Source: Acidobacteriota bacterium
GTDB taxonomy: Bacteria > Acidobacteriota > Terriglobia > Acidiferrales > UBA7541
NCBI GenBank assembly: GCA_013289955.1
Contig: JABCYZ010000004.1
Location: 62,001-126,000, forward strand
DNA length: 64,000 nucleotides
Reading direction: 5' to 3'
The notes under the pieces were generated by a model. It had not been told where the DNA came from. It saw only the letters and a program-made list of their open reading frames with translations, and did not search any database. The stretch's first letter is position 1. Every line of letters starts with the position of its first letter. Shown piece after piece: positions 1 through 8,955 of this stretch. Position numbers and translations under genes: made by a program.

Positions 1-357
1 TCGACGCGCGGCGCCTATGACGTACTGGTGAGCGCGACGAACATACTTTATTTCATTCCGTTTCTGTATATGTTTCTGGCGGCTGTCCGCCTTTTTTCGC
101 GAAAGGATCGCAAGGAAAATTCGGAGGCAATTTTGATCCCGGGCGGCAAAGCTGGCGTGTGGGCCATTTCCGGCACGGGCTTTCTGATAGTGCTACTCGG
201 AATATTTGTTTCACTGGTTCCGCCCGGTGATTCGGCGAACAAGTTTGGGTTTGAAATGAAACTGGTGGTAGGCACGGTCGCGACGTTTGTGATTGGACTT
301 GTGCTCTATTGGCGCGGGGCGCGTGCCAAGGCGCGAGAGGCCGCGGCTGGCAGTTGA
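1..357 (+). CDS. APC-family amino acid permease, C-terminal fragment
   Basis: The reading frame is open from base 1, so this is the 3' end of a longer gene cut by the window edge; 118 residues are visible. They contain three hydrophobic segments (ILYFIPFLYMF, a stretch ending in FVSLVPP, and a final one near VVGTVATFVIGLVLYW) and a basic tail. A tail of this kind, with a loop holding PPGD before the last helix, resembles the C-terminus of APC-superfamily amino acid transporters of the inner membrane. The GTG at 28 could be read as a start but lies inside the conserved stretch, so I treat it as internal. Substrate cannot be inferred. The family call is moderate because the sodium or substrate site helices are outside the window. 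Confidence 0.6.
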   Translation, partial: STRGAYDVLVSATNILYFIPFLYMFLAAVRLFSRKDRKENSEAILIPGGKAGVWAISGTGFLIVLLGIFVSLVPPGDSANKFGFEMKLVVGTVATFVIGLVLYWRGARAKAREAAAGS

Positions 358-489
358 TATTGGAGTAGACCGGGAAGCAGGTTTCAATAGACGGGCCAGA
401 TTCCCGGCGTGGCAAGTTCCAGCTCTGCCGATATCCTCGACGTAGAGGCACGTTTCGATTATTCCTGAAAGAAATGGCACGTACTGACC

Positions 490-1170
490 TCAGAAGCCTT
501 GCGTGACAAGCTTGTCGAAGGTAAGTTGCGAGTTTTCTTTGGAAGAAGTTTCGTTGCGCGCTTCGAGGAAGCGTTCTACGTATTTTCCCAGAACATCGCC
601 CTCGAGGTTTACCGCGTCCCCGGGATTGCGGTCTCGAAGATTGGTGTGCTCGTAGGTGTAGGGAATCACGGCAACTTCCACGATGCGTGTGGTTTTATTC
701 CATCGCGCAACGGTGAGGCTGATCCCGTCGATCGTAATGGAGCCCTTCGGCACGATGTAGCGCGCAAATTCCTGGGGCACCTCCACGCCAAACCACCAAT
801 TGCTGCTTCCCGCGTTTTCGCGATCGAGATGCGTGACGCGGCCCCTGGCGTCCACGTGTCCGAGAACAAAATGGCCGCCGAATTCCTTGCCGGCGGCAAG
901 AGGCTGCTCGAGATTGACTGGAGATCCTGTTTTCAGGGCGCCGTTCTTTCCGCCGAAGGATGTTTTTTGAATGGTTTCTCCGGAAAGATCAGCGGAGAAG
1001 TTTTCTTTGCCACGAGCAACGACCGTGAGGCAGCAGCCGTTCACGGCGATGCTGTTGGAGACGGCGAGCGCTGTCCTAAGGCTGGGCGCGTGGACCGTGA
1101 CGCGGCCCCCGCCCGGCTTGGGTTCAAGCGACTCTATGGTTCCGATATGTTCGATGATTCCTGTGAACAC
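490..1170 (-). CDS. ribE: Riboflavin synthase, alpha subunit
   Basis: Riboflavin synthase joins two 6,7-dimethyl-8-ribityllumazine molecules to give riboflavin and a pyrimidine. The 226-residue product begins with VFTGIIEHIG (GTG start), the family N-terminus. It shows the internal duplication typical of the enzyme: the first barrel has NGCCLTVV and the second, about 95 residues later, has DGISLTVA. Upstream in-frame codons would add 63 residues that match nothing in the family and would overlap the divergent dehydrogenase gene, so the GTG at 1170 was preferred although its Shine-Dalgarno is weak. The short charged tail after the second barrel is normal. ribD lies nearby on the same strand but is separated by the dehydrogenase, so they are not one operon. 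No FMN riboswitch was recognised upstream. Confidence 0.92.
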   Translation of the reverse strand: MFTGIIEHIGTIESLEPKPGGGRVTVHAPSLRTALAVSNSIAVNGCCLTVVARGKENFSADLSGETIQKTSFGGKNGALKTGSPVNLEQPLAAGKEFGGHFVLGHVDARGRVTHLDRENAGSSNWWFGVEVPQEFARYIVPKGSITIDGISLTVARWNKTTRIVEVAVIPYTYEHTNLRDRNPGDAVNLEGDVLGKYVERFLEARNETSSKENSQLTFDKLVTQGF

Positions 1171-1305
1171 GGTCTGCCTGTCTGCTTCAGCTTGCTCGGT
1201 TTGTGCGCTTTTCCTTTTGAGTGTACCGCATTTCGCTGCGACCGCAGAAAGCACTAGACTTAAGCTGAGCGTTTGACGCTTAGGCAAAAACATTGAGGTT
1301 AGACC

Positions 1306-2307
1306 ATGAAGGCCTGCCTGCTGAAGGCACCCGCGCGGATTGAAACGAATCCGCTCCAACTCACGGATGTGCCGGTACCGAATCCTCGGAGCGGCGAAAT
1401 GCTGGTTCGCGTGCGCGCCTGCGGCGTGTGCCGGACGGACTTACACGTAACGGAAGGCGAATTGCCGCCGCTGAAATCACCGGTCATTCCGGGCCACCAG
1501 GTGGTCGGCGTTGTTGAGAAACTTGGCGAAGGAGCGCACCGCTATGCGGTTGGAGCGCGCGTGGGCGTTGCCTGGCTGCACCACACCGACGGCGTGTGCG
1601 AGTACTGTCAGCGCGGCGAGGAGAATCTGTGCGACAACCCGACGTTCACCGGCTACACCGTTGATGGCGGCTACGCTGAGCACATCGTCGCGCCGGAGGA
1701 TTTTGTTTATGCGATTCCGGAGGCATTTGCCGACGAGCAGGCCGCGCCCTTGCTCTGCGCGGGGATTATCGGATTCCGCTGCCTGCGGCTTTCGGCGATC
1801 AAGCCCGGCGGGCGGCTTGGCTTCTATGGTTTTGGCGCAGCGGCGCACATAGCGATTCAAGTCGCGCGGCACTGGAACGTGATGGTGTATGCGTCGACGC
1901 GCGATGCGCGTCATCAGAAACTGGCGATGGAGCTGGGCGCGGCATGGACCGGCGGAACCTTGGATGCGCCACCGGAAAAGCTGGACGCTGCGATCGTCTT
2001 TGCGCCGGCTGGCGAGATTGTTCCCGCTGCGCTCGCGGCACTACGAAAAGGCGGCGTGCTAGTGCTGGGCGGAATTCACATGAGCGCGATTCCGTCGTTT
2101 AGCTACGATCTGCTCTATCAGGAAAGGGTGATTCGCAGCGTGGCGAACAACACGCGCCAGGATGGAGAAGATTTTCTGCGCGTCGCGGCGGAAATTCCCG
2201 TTCGCATGCACACGCAGGTGTTTCCGCTCAGCGAAGCCAACCGTGCGTTGAACGCCTTGAAAAATGACGCCATCGAAGGCGCGGCGGTGCTGCGCGTCAG
2301 CGGGTGA
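1306..2307 (+). CDS. Zinc-dependent alcohol dehydrogenase (MDR family)
   Basis: Medium-chain dehydrogenase/reductase of 333 residues, an NAD(P)-linked oxidoreductase for alcohols and aldehydes. The catalytic zinc site is visible as CGVCRTDLH followed by GHQVVG. The Rossmann domain starts near [14 protein letters not shown], close to the GxGxxG pattern. The structural zinc loop normally has four cysteines (C-x2-C-x2-C-x7-C). Here the first is replaced by Asp in [16 protein letters not shown], leaving three. The gene starts with ATG after a GAGGT ribosome site. It is divergent from ribE and convergent with ribD, so probably monocistronic. Substrate is unknown; the sequence resembles the AdhA/AdhP branch with the FTGYxxDGGYAE stretch. 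Confidence 0.88.
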   Translation: MKACLLKAPARIETNPLQLTDVPVPNPRSGEMLVRVRACGVCRTDLHVTEGELPPLKSPVIPGHQVVGVVEKLGEGAHRYAVGARVGVAWLHHTDGVCEYCQRGEENLCDNPTFTGYTVDGGYAEHIVAPEDFVYAIPEAFADEQAAPLLCAGIIGFRCLRLSAIKPGGRLGFYGFGAAAHIAIQVARHWNVMVYASTRDARHQKLAMELGAAWTGGTLDAPPEKLDAAIVFAPAGEIVPAALAALRKGGVLVLGGIHMSAIPSFSYDLLYQERVIRSVANNTRQDGEDFLRVAAEIPVRMHTQVFPLSEANRALNALKNDAIEGAAVLRVSG

Positions 2308-2375
2308 GACAGAGCTCCGGAGCGCGGTAGTCGGGCTCCAGCCTCAGGGCTCCGCCCTCGAGGGACGTCCTAAAA

Positions 2376-2394
2376 GCGGCAACAAGGCTGCCGC
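2376..2394. repeat. GCGGCA/TGCCGC intergenic hairpin
   Basis: Inverted repeat with 6-bp arms GCGGCA and TGCCGC and a 7-base loop. It lies between the convergent ends of the alcohol dehydrogenase and ribD. A longer version, GCGGCAGC/GCTGCCGC, occurs at 29843. Position and symmetry fit a bidirectional transcription stop or a dispersed REP-like element; there is no long T run. Confidence 0.45.
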
Positions 2395-2403
2395 ACTCCA
2401 AAA

Positions 2404-3534
2404 CTATCGGTATACGTCCTCCAGGTAGGCTTCGATAGCGATGTCAGGGCCGAATGCTTGGGTGCGGACTTTTTGTAGCGGGGGGAGCTCTAGATTTGGC
2501 GCGATCGCGAAGGGCACCCGCCCTTCGCCGGAGATTTTCGGCGCATAGAAGAGAAACAGCTTGTGGACGATTCCGGCGGAAAGCGCGGCGCCGTTCAGCG
2601 TCGGGCCGGCTTCGAGCAGGACGCCGAGAATCTCGCGGCGGCCAAGTTCGGCGAGCACGGCTTCCAATTGGATCTGTCCGTTGCGCGAAGCGGCGCGAAC
2701 GACTTCGACGCCGGTTTTCTCGAGAGCGCGAACTCTACGCGTATTTGCATGCTGTTGCGTGAAAACCAGAACATCGTTCTCCACGGACTCCACAATGCGC
2801 GAGTGCGGCGAGATCGTCAGTCCCCAGTCCAGAATGACTCGGAGCAGAGGCCTTCGGCGTGGCAGGCCGCTGCGATCGGTGAGAAACGGGTCATCGATCT
2901 TGACAGTCCCGATGCCTGTGAGCACAGCGTCAGCAGCATGGCGCAAGCGGTGAACTTCGGCGCGGGACTCTTCGGAAGTGATCCAGTTTGACAGTTTTTT
3001 CTTGCTGGCTCTCTTGCGGAACTTGTTTCGCTCCGCGGGAAGAGCGAGTTGACCATCGAGCGTCAGTGCGGATTTCAGCGTGACGAGTGGTTTCTTTCGG
3101 CGAATCCAGCAAGCGAAGGCCTCGTTCAGCTTGCGAGCCTCGTCTTCACCTGCGCCGGTCGAGACTTCGATCCCGGCGGCGCGGAGTCGATCGAAGCCGC
3201 GGCCGGAGTTTGCGGGATTGGGGTCTTCCATCGCTGCGACCACGCGTTGAACACCAGCGGCGATAATTGCTTCTGTGCAAGGGCCGGTGCGGCCGGTGTG
3301 ACTGCACGGTTCCAGCGTGACGTACATCGTCGAGCCGCGAGCTTTTTCGCCGGCCGATTTCAGTGCGACCACTTCCGCATGATCGCGTTTTTCATATTCG
3401 TGAAATCCTTCGCCGATGATTTGGCCTTCGCGGACGAGAATGCAGCCGACCATGGGATTGGGGCTTGCGAGGCCGGTGCCCTTGCGGGCTAACTCCAGCG
3501 CGTGATCCATGAAGCGAGTGGCGTGAGCGTCCAT
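2404..3534 (-). CDS. ribD: Bifunctional riboflavin biosynthesis deaminase/reductase
   Basis: RibD performs two early steps of riboflavin synthesis: deamination of the GTP-derived pyrimidine, then NADPH-dependent reduction of its ribosyl chain. In the 376-residue product the N-terminal deaminase domain (about 1-145) has the zinc ligands H52 (DHAE, with catalytic E54), C77 and C86 in PCSHTGRTGPC. It also has the family stretch SPNPMVGCILV. The C-terminal RibD_C reductase domain (about 150-370) starts at KPLVTLKSALTLDGQLA. Length matches the fused enzyme. The gene ends the minus-strand block and follows ftsY after only 15 bases, so it may be co-transcribed with it. Confidence 0.95.
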   Translation of the reverse strand: MDAHATRFMDHALELARKGTGLASPNPMVGCILVREGQIIGEGFHEYEKRDHAEVVALKSAGEKARGSTMYVTLEPCSHTGRTGPCTEAIIAAGVQRVVAAMEDPNPANSGRGFDRLRAAGIEVSTGAGEDEARKLNEAFACWIRRKKPLVTLKSALTLDGQLALPAERNKFRKRASKKKLSNWITSEESRAEVHRLRHAADAVLTGIGTVKIDDPFLTDRSGLPRRRPLLRVILDWGLTISPHSRIVESVENDVLVFTQQHANTRRVRALEKTGVEVVRAASRNGQIQLEAVLAELGRREILGVLLEAGPTLNGAALSAGIVHKLFLFYAPKISGEGRVPFAIAPNLELPPLQKVRTQAFGPDIAIEAYLEDVYR

Positions 3535-3549
3535 TTTGCAGCCGAATGT

Positions 3550-4551
3550 TCAATCAAAAAGGGAATTCGCGTAGGTTTCCGCGTCGAAGGGCACCATGTC
3601 GTTAATCTGTTCGCCAGTGCCGACAAAACGAATGGGCAGGCCAAGTTCGCGCGCGATGGCGACAACGATGCCGCCTTTGGCGGTGCCATCCAGCTTGGTG
3701 AGAATAATGCCCGTGACGGTGACCGCGGAAGTAAATTCGCGTGCTTGAGCGAGACCGTTCTGGCCTGTGGTCGCGTCGAGCACGAGCAGCACATCGTGTG
3801 GAGCGCCGGGAATGACTTTCGCGGCCGTGCGCTTCATTTTCTCCAGTTCGGCCATGAGATTGGATTTGGTGTGAAGGCGGCCGGCAGTGTCCACGATGAC
3901 GGCGTCCGCACCCCGCGCTTTCGCAGCGGCCATTGCGTCGTACACGACGGCAGCCGGATCGGCGCCTGACTTTTGTTTAATTACGTCGATCCCATTGCGT
4001 TTCGCCCATATTTCTAGCTGCTCGACGGCGGCGGCGCGGAAAGTATCCGCAGCGCAAAGCACAACGCTGAGACCTTCCTGGCGGAGGCGGTTGGCGAGCT
4101 TGCCGATGCTGGTAGTTTTACCGGCGCCGTTCACGCCAACGATGAAGATCACCCGCGGTCCGGAACCGTTGGGCGAGCTTGCCGGATTTTTCGCCGGCGT
4201 TCTGATCGGGTTACCTCCCGTGCCGTCGGATAGCTCGCTTTCGCTCATGGTAAGGATGCGAACGATGTGCGACTTAATCTCGCTTTTGAGCTGGCCGGCG
4301 TCCGAGAGCGCGTTGCGATCCAGCTTTTCACGCACAGCATCCAGAATTTCGCGAGTCGGCTTCACACCGAGGTCGGCGGAAAGCAGCGCGGTTTCAAGCT
4401 TTTTCAGAAGCGCAGGGTCGATCTTGCGCTCGCCGAGAAAAATGTTTTCCACCGACTCGGAGAGGGCCGCCTTCGTCTTACTGACCGAAGCTTTCAACCG
4501 TTCGAGCAGCGATGGCTCGACCTTCTCTGGTTTTCCAAAGAGAGAAATCAT
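3550..4551 (-). CDS. ftsY: Signal recognition particle receptor GTPase
   Basis: FtsY docks ribosome-nascent-chain-SRP complexes at the inner membrane. The 333-residue protein has an N domain of helices (about 5-105), a Gly/Ser/Pro-rich linker (about 105-132), and the NG GTPase domain. That domain has G1 GVNGAGKTT (K145), the DTFRAAA insertion-box region, G3 DTAGR, G4 TKLD and the closing [12 protein letters not shown]. The acidic A domain of enterobacterial FtsY is absent, as in most bacteria outside the gammaproteobacteria. The ATG start gives the usual MISLFGK opening. It is separated from the HD-GYP gene upstream by about 205 bases in which nothing else was recognised. Confidence 0.95.
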   Translation of the reverse strand: MISLFGKPEKVEPSLLERLKASVSKTKAALSESVENIFLGERKIDPALLKKLETALLSADLGVKPTREILDAVREKLDRNALSDAGQLKSEIKSHIVRILTMSESELSDGTGGNPIRTPAKNPASSPNGSGPRVIFIVGVNGAGKTTSIGKLANRLRQEGLSVVLCAADTFRAAAVEQLEIWAKRNGIDVIKQKSGADPAAVVYDAMAAAKARGADAVIVDTAGRLHTKSNLMAELEKMKRTAAKVIPGAPHDVLLVLDATTGQNGLAQAREFTSAVTVTGIILTKLDGTAKGGIVVAIARELGLPIRFVGTGEQINDMVPFDAETYANSLFD

Positions 4552-4757
4552 GAAGTTAGGCGCTCGGATCCGCGCATCTTAAAAGTGTAACAGAAGCATT
4601 CGATAAGAGGCGGTGCCGAGGCATCCTGAAGATCCATCGACCCTCTTGTTGTTGAGAGTACGGACGGCCAGAAGCTGAATCGGAACATCGATATGGAACC
4701 AAAAGAGAGGCAACACAGGCCTCAGACCCACACACCCGCAGGCGTGCAGCAATTCAT

Positions 4758-6551
4758 TTACACCGTGACTTCGACGGCGCTGAGGCGGAGCTTTCCGGAA
4801 TTGATGGCGGATTCGAGGGCGTTGACGACAACCGCGTCGAACTTTGAGCCGGTGAGCGACTTGATGCGGTTCAGCGCAAACTCGATGTCCATCGCCGACT
4901 GGTAGGGACGATTGGTGGTCATGGCGTCCAGCGTGTCGGCCACCCCGATGATGCGCGCCATCAGCGGAATTTGCTGGCCTTGCAAGCCATACGGATAACC
5001 ACGGCCATCAATATGCTCGTGGTGCAACTCGATACCGGGCAGCATCTCCTTCAACTGTGAAACCGGGCGCATGATGTTGGCGCCTTTCACGGTGTGCTGC
5101 TTCATCAAGTCGAACTCTTCCGGTGTCAACGCGCCAGGCTTTTTCAGGACGCGGTCTTCGACGCCGATTTTTCCGACATCGTGAAGCAGCGCCGCGACGC
5201 GCAACTTGTCCAGCTCTTCGGCGGAAAGCCCGAGTTCCCGCCCGATAAGCCCCGAGTACTTTGCCACGCGCCCCGAGTGACCGCGCGTGTAGGGATCCTT
5301 TTCGTCGATGGCCGCGGCAAGCATGCGAATCGAGCCGATAAACAGCTCGCGGTTTTCTTCCGCGGCTTCTTTCAGCTTTTCGATGTACTCTTCGATGTCG
5401 CTGGCCATCTTGTTGAAGTTTTCAGCCAGCTCGCTGATTTCCGAGGCGCCGCGTACCGGCGAGCGCTGATGGAATTCTCCGCGGCTAATGGCGCGGGTGG
5501 AAGCCGCGAGCCCACGAATCGGACCGCTGATGCCCACAGCGAAAAAGTAACCGAAAAGTATGGCCACAAGAACCACCACCGTGACGAAAGCCAGAGCCTG
5601 GCGGTTTAATTCCGTCACGCCAGCGTCGGTACGAGCGTCGTCCAGGCTGCGTTCGGCGACGACCGCCCAATTGACCTCCGGGAACGTACTGTACGTTCCG
5701 ATCATCTCGACCGGATGCTTTGTCCCCTTTTCTCTAAAGCGAATTGTTTCCGTATTGCGCAGGTCTCGGGGCAAAGCCCGAATTTGGTCGACGAGCTTTC
5801 CACTGGCTTCCGCGCCGGGAACGAAATTCTTCGTATCCGGATGAGCGACGATGTGACCGGAGTGGTCCACCACGAAGACCATGCGTCCGCGCACGCTGGC
5901 ATCCCGCAAGCGGTGTAATATCGGCTCTAGAGAAACGACTGCAGCAAGCATGCCAGTATAGTCGCCGGTCAAATCCTTGAGCGGCACGGCAAGTACAAAG
6001 GCCGGCTCGTTGTTCGGCGCGAGCGCGAGAGGCTCGCTGCGAAACTTAACGATGTGCAGCTGGTCAGACTGCATGCAGTTCTGGAAGGCCCGCTGCAGCT
6101 CTTTAGCCACAAACGGATCTTGATCCGCGCGGAAATTGCCCTGGGAAGCGCTGGTGCCTTTTCCGTTCTTGTCGACCGCGGTCAGATAAAGAAACGTATC
6201 CCGGTTGCTGTCGACAAAATCCTCAAGGAGCCGCGTGACTTTGGGCTCGGAGGCAGGGTCTTCGACGTTGTCGATGAGCCCCGTCAAAGTCAGAATTTGC
6301 CGCTCGCTGAAGAGCTGTTGGGTTTGATTGAGTTCGAAAAGCTGAATTTCCTGGGCCAGGGAACGGGTCAAATCGGATTGCTGGACGCGTTCGTTGTCGC
6401 CCAGCTTATCCTGGCTGAGCTGGAGCACCTGGCGGTGGTAGAGCCCGATGGGAAGCGCGCTTACCAGCAGCAGCGCACCCAGAACGAGCCATAAAATGCG
6501 CACCCGTCCCTTGCGCAGGCGCTGCCACGTAGTTGAAACGGCTTCCGGCAT
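4758..6551 (-). CDS. Membrane sensor with HAMP and HD-GYP c-di-GMP phosphodiesterase domain
   Basis: Predicted inner-membrane receptor of 597 residues. Order: short basic N-terminus, transmembrane helix (about 20-40), periplasmic sensor region resembling a double Cache domain (about 45-320), second helix, HAMP, then HD-GYP. The HD-GYP domain carries both signatures: HDVGKIG at H457-D458 and HHEHIDGRGYP at H510-H511, the metal and substrate motifs of c-di-GMP hydrolases. Start at ATG 6551 was chosen because GGGAG lies 5 bases before it. A TTG at 6623 would add 24 residues without a ribosome site. It follows gpsA after 160 bases and probably has its own promoter; the 15-bp inverted repeat at 6653 lies in that gap. 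The ligand is unknown. Confidence 0.9.
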   Translation of the reverse strand: MPEAVSTTWQRLRKGRVRILWLVLGALLLVSALPIGLYHRQVLQLSQDKLGDNERVQQSDLTRSLAQEIQLFELNQTQQLFSERQILTLTGLIDNVEDPASEPKVTRLLEDFVDSNRDTFLYLTAVDKNGKGTSASQGNFRADQDPFVAKELQRAFQNCMQSDQLHIVKFRSEPLALAPNNEPAFVLAVPLKDLTGDYTGMLAAVVSLEPILHRLRDASVRGRMVFVVDHSGHIVAHPDTKNFVPGAEASGKLVDQIRALPRDLRNTETIRFREKGTKHPVEMIGTYSTFPEVNWAVVAERSLDDARTDAGVTELNRQALAFVTVVVLVAILFGYFFAVGISGPIRGLAASTRAISRGEFHQRSPVRGASEISELAENFNKMASDIEEYIEKLKEAAEENRELFIGSIRMLAAAIDEKDPYTRGHSGRVAKYSGLIGRELGLSAEELDKLRVAALLHDVGKIGVEDRVLKKPGALTPEEFDLMKQHTVKGANIMRPVSQLKEMLPGIELHHEHIDGRGYPYGLQGQQIPLMARIIGVADTLDAMTTNRPYQSAMDIEFALNRIKSLTGSKFDAVVVNALESAINSGKLRLSAVEVTV

Positions 6552-6652
6552 ATCGACTCCCAATTTTAGGGGAAGAAAAGGGGCAGCGGGGGCTGCGAAT
6601 GTCGCGGCGTCGCGCATGTGCAACTGGAACCTTGGTACTAGTGGCTGTTCCG

Positions 6653-6667
6653 GGGTCAGCTTGACCC
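6653..6667. repeat. 15-bp inverted repeat upstream of the HD-GYP gene
   Basis: GGGTCA-GCT-TGACCC, with perfect 6-bp arms, sits between the end of gpsA and the start of the HD-GYP gene. It could be an operator or a weak stem; no T run follows it on either strand. Confidence 0.4.
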
Positions 6668-6710
6668 TGACGAGGTCCGAAAGGCCTGAAATAGGCCCGA
6701 AAACGTGCCG

Positions 6711-7724
6711 CTATTCGCGCTTTAGGGGCCGGTCCATGATGCTTCGGATAGCCTCCCGGGGAGACCTGCCCAGATTCAAGATAGCGTCGACTTGTTCCGT
6801 TATCGGCAGTTCGATCCCGGCCCCGCGGGCGAGCGCCAAGAGGGCTCCGGCAGTGCCTACGCCTTCGGCGACCATCTTCATGCCTTTGAGGATGTCCGCC
6901 AGCGAGCGGCCTTTTCCTAGCTCGATGCCCACGTGGCGATTGCGGCTCAACGATCCTGTGCATGTCAGAACGAGGTCACCTAGACCGGCAAGCCCGCTAA
7001 GCGTTTCTGGGCGCGCACCGAGAGACACGGCGAGCCGCGTCATCTCCGCGAGGCCGCGCGTGATCAACGCCGCCAGGGGATTCGACCCGAGGCCGATGCC
7101 CTGACAGACACCCGCCGCGATAGCCATCACATTTTTCATGGCCCCGGCGAGTTCGACCCCCAGGACGTCCTCGTTGGTGTACAGCCGAAAATTGGGGCCA
7201 GCGAATTCCTCCTGGAGCTCATTCCGGAGAGCGAGATCACTCGAGGCAAGAACAACCGCGGTGGGTTGGCCGGCCGCTGCTTCTGCGGCGAACGACGGTC
7301 CGGAAAGAACGCCAACCCGTGCAGGGAATTCCGGCGAAGTGGCCTGAGAGCTCTGGAAAATGACTTCGCTTATACGCGCGTGAGTGGTGGGCTCAAGACC
7401 CTTCGTAGCGCTTACGATCGCCACGCCCCGACCGACGTGCGGCAGAACCCGCTGGTAAAGGCCGCGAGCGTGAGCCGCTGGGACGGCAACAACGATCACT
7501 TCCGCCCCTTGCAAACCCGCAGCCGCGTCGTGAGCGACCTCGACCGTCTCCGGCAGTTTGTGACCGGGGAGATAGAGTGTGTTCTCGCGGCCGCGACGGA
7601 GAGATTCCGCAAGCGCGGCGTCACGAACCAACAGGGAAATCTCATGCGGCCTGTGCGTGCGCGAGAGCACGATCGCCAGTGCCGTGCCCCAGCCTCCGCC
7701 GCCAAGTATGGCGATGCGCTTCAT
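6711..7724 (-). CDS. gpsA: NAD(P)-dependent glycerol-3-phosphate dehydrogenase
   Basis: GpsA reduces dihydroxyacetone phosphate to sn-glycerol-3-phosphate, the backbone of phospholipids. The 337-residue protein opens with the nucleotide-binding loop ILGGGGWGTALA. It continues with SATKGLEP and the C-terminal region ELAGAMKNVMAIAAG, which carries the catalytic lysine, then GLAGLGDLVLTC. Length is standard. The ATG overlaps the last 4 bases of plsY (7721-7724), so the two are translationally coupled. This is meaningful because PlsY acylates the product of GpsA. Cytoplasmic. Confidence 0.96.
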   Translation of the reverse strand: MKRIAILGGGGWGTALAIVLSRTHRPHEISLLVRDAALAESLRRGRENTLYLPGHKLPETVEVAHDAAAGLQGAEVIVVAVPAAHARGLYQRVLPHVGRGVAIVSATKGLEPTTHARISEVIFQSSQATSPEFPARVGVLSGPSFAAEAAAGQPTAVVLASSDLALRNELQEEFAGPNFRLYTNEDVLGVELAGAMKNVMAIAAGVCQGIGLGSNPLAALITRGLAEMTRLAVSLGARPETLSGLAGLGDLVLTCTGSLSRNRHVGIELGKGRSLADILKGMKMVAEGVGTAGALLALARGAGIELPITEQVDAILNLGRSPREAIRSIMDRPLKRE

Positions 7725-8368
7725 GGCACATCCTCTTTGCTGGCTTTCTTACGTAAGGAAAATTTTGGTTCGTCGCCCTGCACCAGCCGCTGAATGTTGG
7801 CTTCGTGCTTATAGACGATCAGCAGCGCGGCGGCCAGCGAGCCGAAGGTGACCACGTAGGGCGGCGCATGGTGTGGCGCCCAGAAAAAATAGATCAGCAA
7901 TGGCATCGCCGCCGCGGCGGAGATCGATGCTAGAGACACGAAGCGCCAGTAGAGCACTACGAGGAAAAACAAAATTACCGCGCCGAGAAACGCAGGCGGG
8001 CACAACACCAGGAAAATGCCTGCCGCAGTAGCTACCCCTTTGCCTCCGCGGAATCCTAGCCAGATCGGGAAGCAATGTCCCACGAGCGCGCACAGGCCGG
8101 CGATCATCATCCACAGGGCGCCGTCGTTCGTGAGCCGGGCGGCAAGAAGAACAGCCAGCGCCCCTTTGGCCGCGTCCAGCAGCAAAGTGAGTATCCCGGC
8201 AAGCGGACCGGCCACGCGCGCCACGTTCGTCGCGCCGATATTCCCGCTGCCCGCTTTGCGAACGTCCGCCGCGCCAAAGAGCTTGCCCAGCAGCAGCCCG
8301 AACGGGATCGAGCCGAGCAGGTAGGCAGCCGCGGGAATCGAGAGAAGCGTCGCGTTCAGCTCGGCCAT
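7721..8368 (-). CDS. plsY: Acyl-phosphate:glycerol-3-phosphate acyltransferase
   Basis: Integral membrane enzyme that transfers an acyl group from acyl phosphate to glycerol-3-phosphate, giving lysophosphatidate. The family motifs are visible: GSIPFGLLLGK near the N-terminus, AGSGNIGATNVARVAG, and LGFRGGKGVATAAG. There are about five hydrophobic helices in 215 residues. The C-terminus is basic and about 15 residues longer than the minimal PlsY. It overlaps gpsA by 4 bases and follows thpR after 6 bases, in an operon with cinA. The start is ATG. Confidence 0.95.
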   Translation of the reverse strand: MAELNATLLSIPAAAYLLGSIPFGLLLGKLFGAADVRKAGSGNIGATNVARVAGPLAGILTLLLDAAKGALAVLLAARLTNDGALWMMIAGLCALVGHCFPIWLGFRGGKGVATAAGIFLVLCPPAFLGAVILFFLVVLYWRFVSLASISAAAAMPLLIYFFWAPHHAPPYVVTFGSLAAALLIVYKHEANIQRLVQGDEPKFSLRKKASKEDVP

Positions 8369-8374
8369 TTGGCG

Positions 8375-8953
8375 CTAAGCCTCCAATGCCGCGAAGGGAA
8401 AAGACGCGAGGGAAGTATATTCGGCTGCGGCAAGCCTCAGATGGCTTTCGACCAGATGAAATTCGCGCGCCTGCAGCGAACCGAACTCGCGCCCGGAGTT
8501 CTGCTGGATCATGGTCCGTAATTTGTCGTGCAGGCCGGGAGGCTCGAACCTGGCCAGCGTCAGGTGCGGTGCAAAAGCGCGCTCCTCGCGCGCAACGCCT
8601 TGCGTTTCGAGGGCGCTATCTATGTCTGCTGCGAGCGACGGCAAGTTCGGCGAAGCTTCTATTCCCGCCCATAAAACACGCGGATGTTGCTGACTGGGAA
8701 AAAAACCGAGCCCGCGAAACTCTAGATGTACGGGCGCATCCCGATGAATCGCCGTAAGCGCCTCGCGGATGTTTTCGAGGTTTGCCGGCGACACTTCGCC
8801 GATGAATTTTAGCGTCACGTGAAGATTCTCCGGGCGCATCCAGCGCGGCCGCTTGTCGGCCACCTGCCTGGACAAATCGCGCAGCTCTTTCATCTGTGCC
8901 GCCAGATTGTCTCGCACAGCGGCGGGAATCTCCAGCGCGACAAAGAGGCGCAT
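8375..8953 (-). CDS. thpR: RNA 2',3'-cyclic phosphodiesterase (2H family)
   Basis: ThpR (LigT) opens 2',3'-cyclic phosphates on RNA ends. The 192-residue product has the two HxTx motifs that define the 2H superfamily, HVTL at residues 45-48 and HLTL at 130-133, and starts MRLFVALEIP as is usual for the family. It begins 2 bases after the cinA stop and is followed closely by plsY, so it sits in the middle of the cinA-thpR-plsY-gpsA operon. Cytoplasmic. cinA and thpR are commonly neighbours in other bacteria, which supports both calls. Confidence 0.93.
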   Translation of the reverse strand: MRLFVALEIPAAVRDNLAAQMKELRDLSRQVADKRPRWMRPENLHVTLKFIGEVSPANLENIREALTAIHRDAPVHLEFRGLGFFPSQQHPRVLWAGIEASPNLPSLAADIDSALETQGVAREERAFAPHLTLARFEPPGLHDKLRTMIQQNSGREFGSLQAREFHLVESHLRLAAAEYTSLASFPFAALEA

Positions 8954-8955
8954 AT

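Noticed and set aside
1171..1305. Possible FMN riboswitch upstream of ribE
   Set aside because: None of the conserved RFN element sequences could be found.
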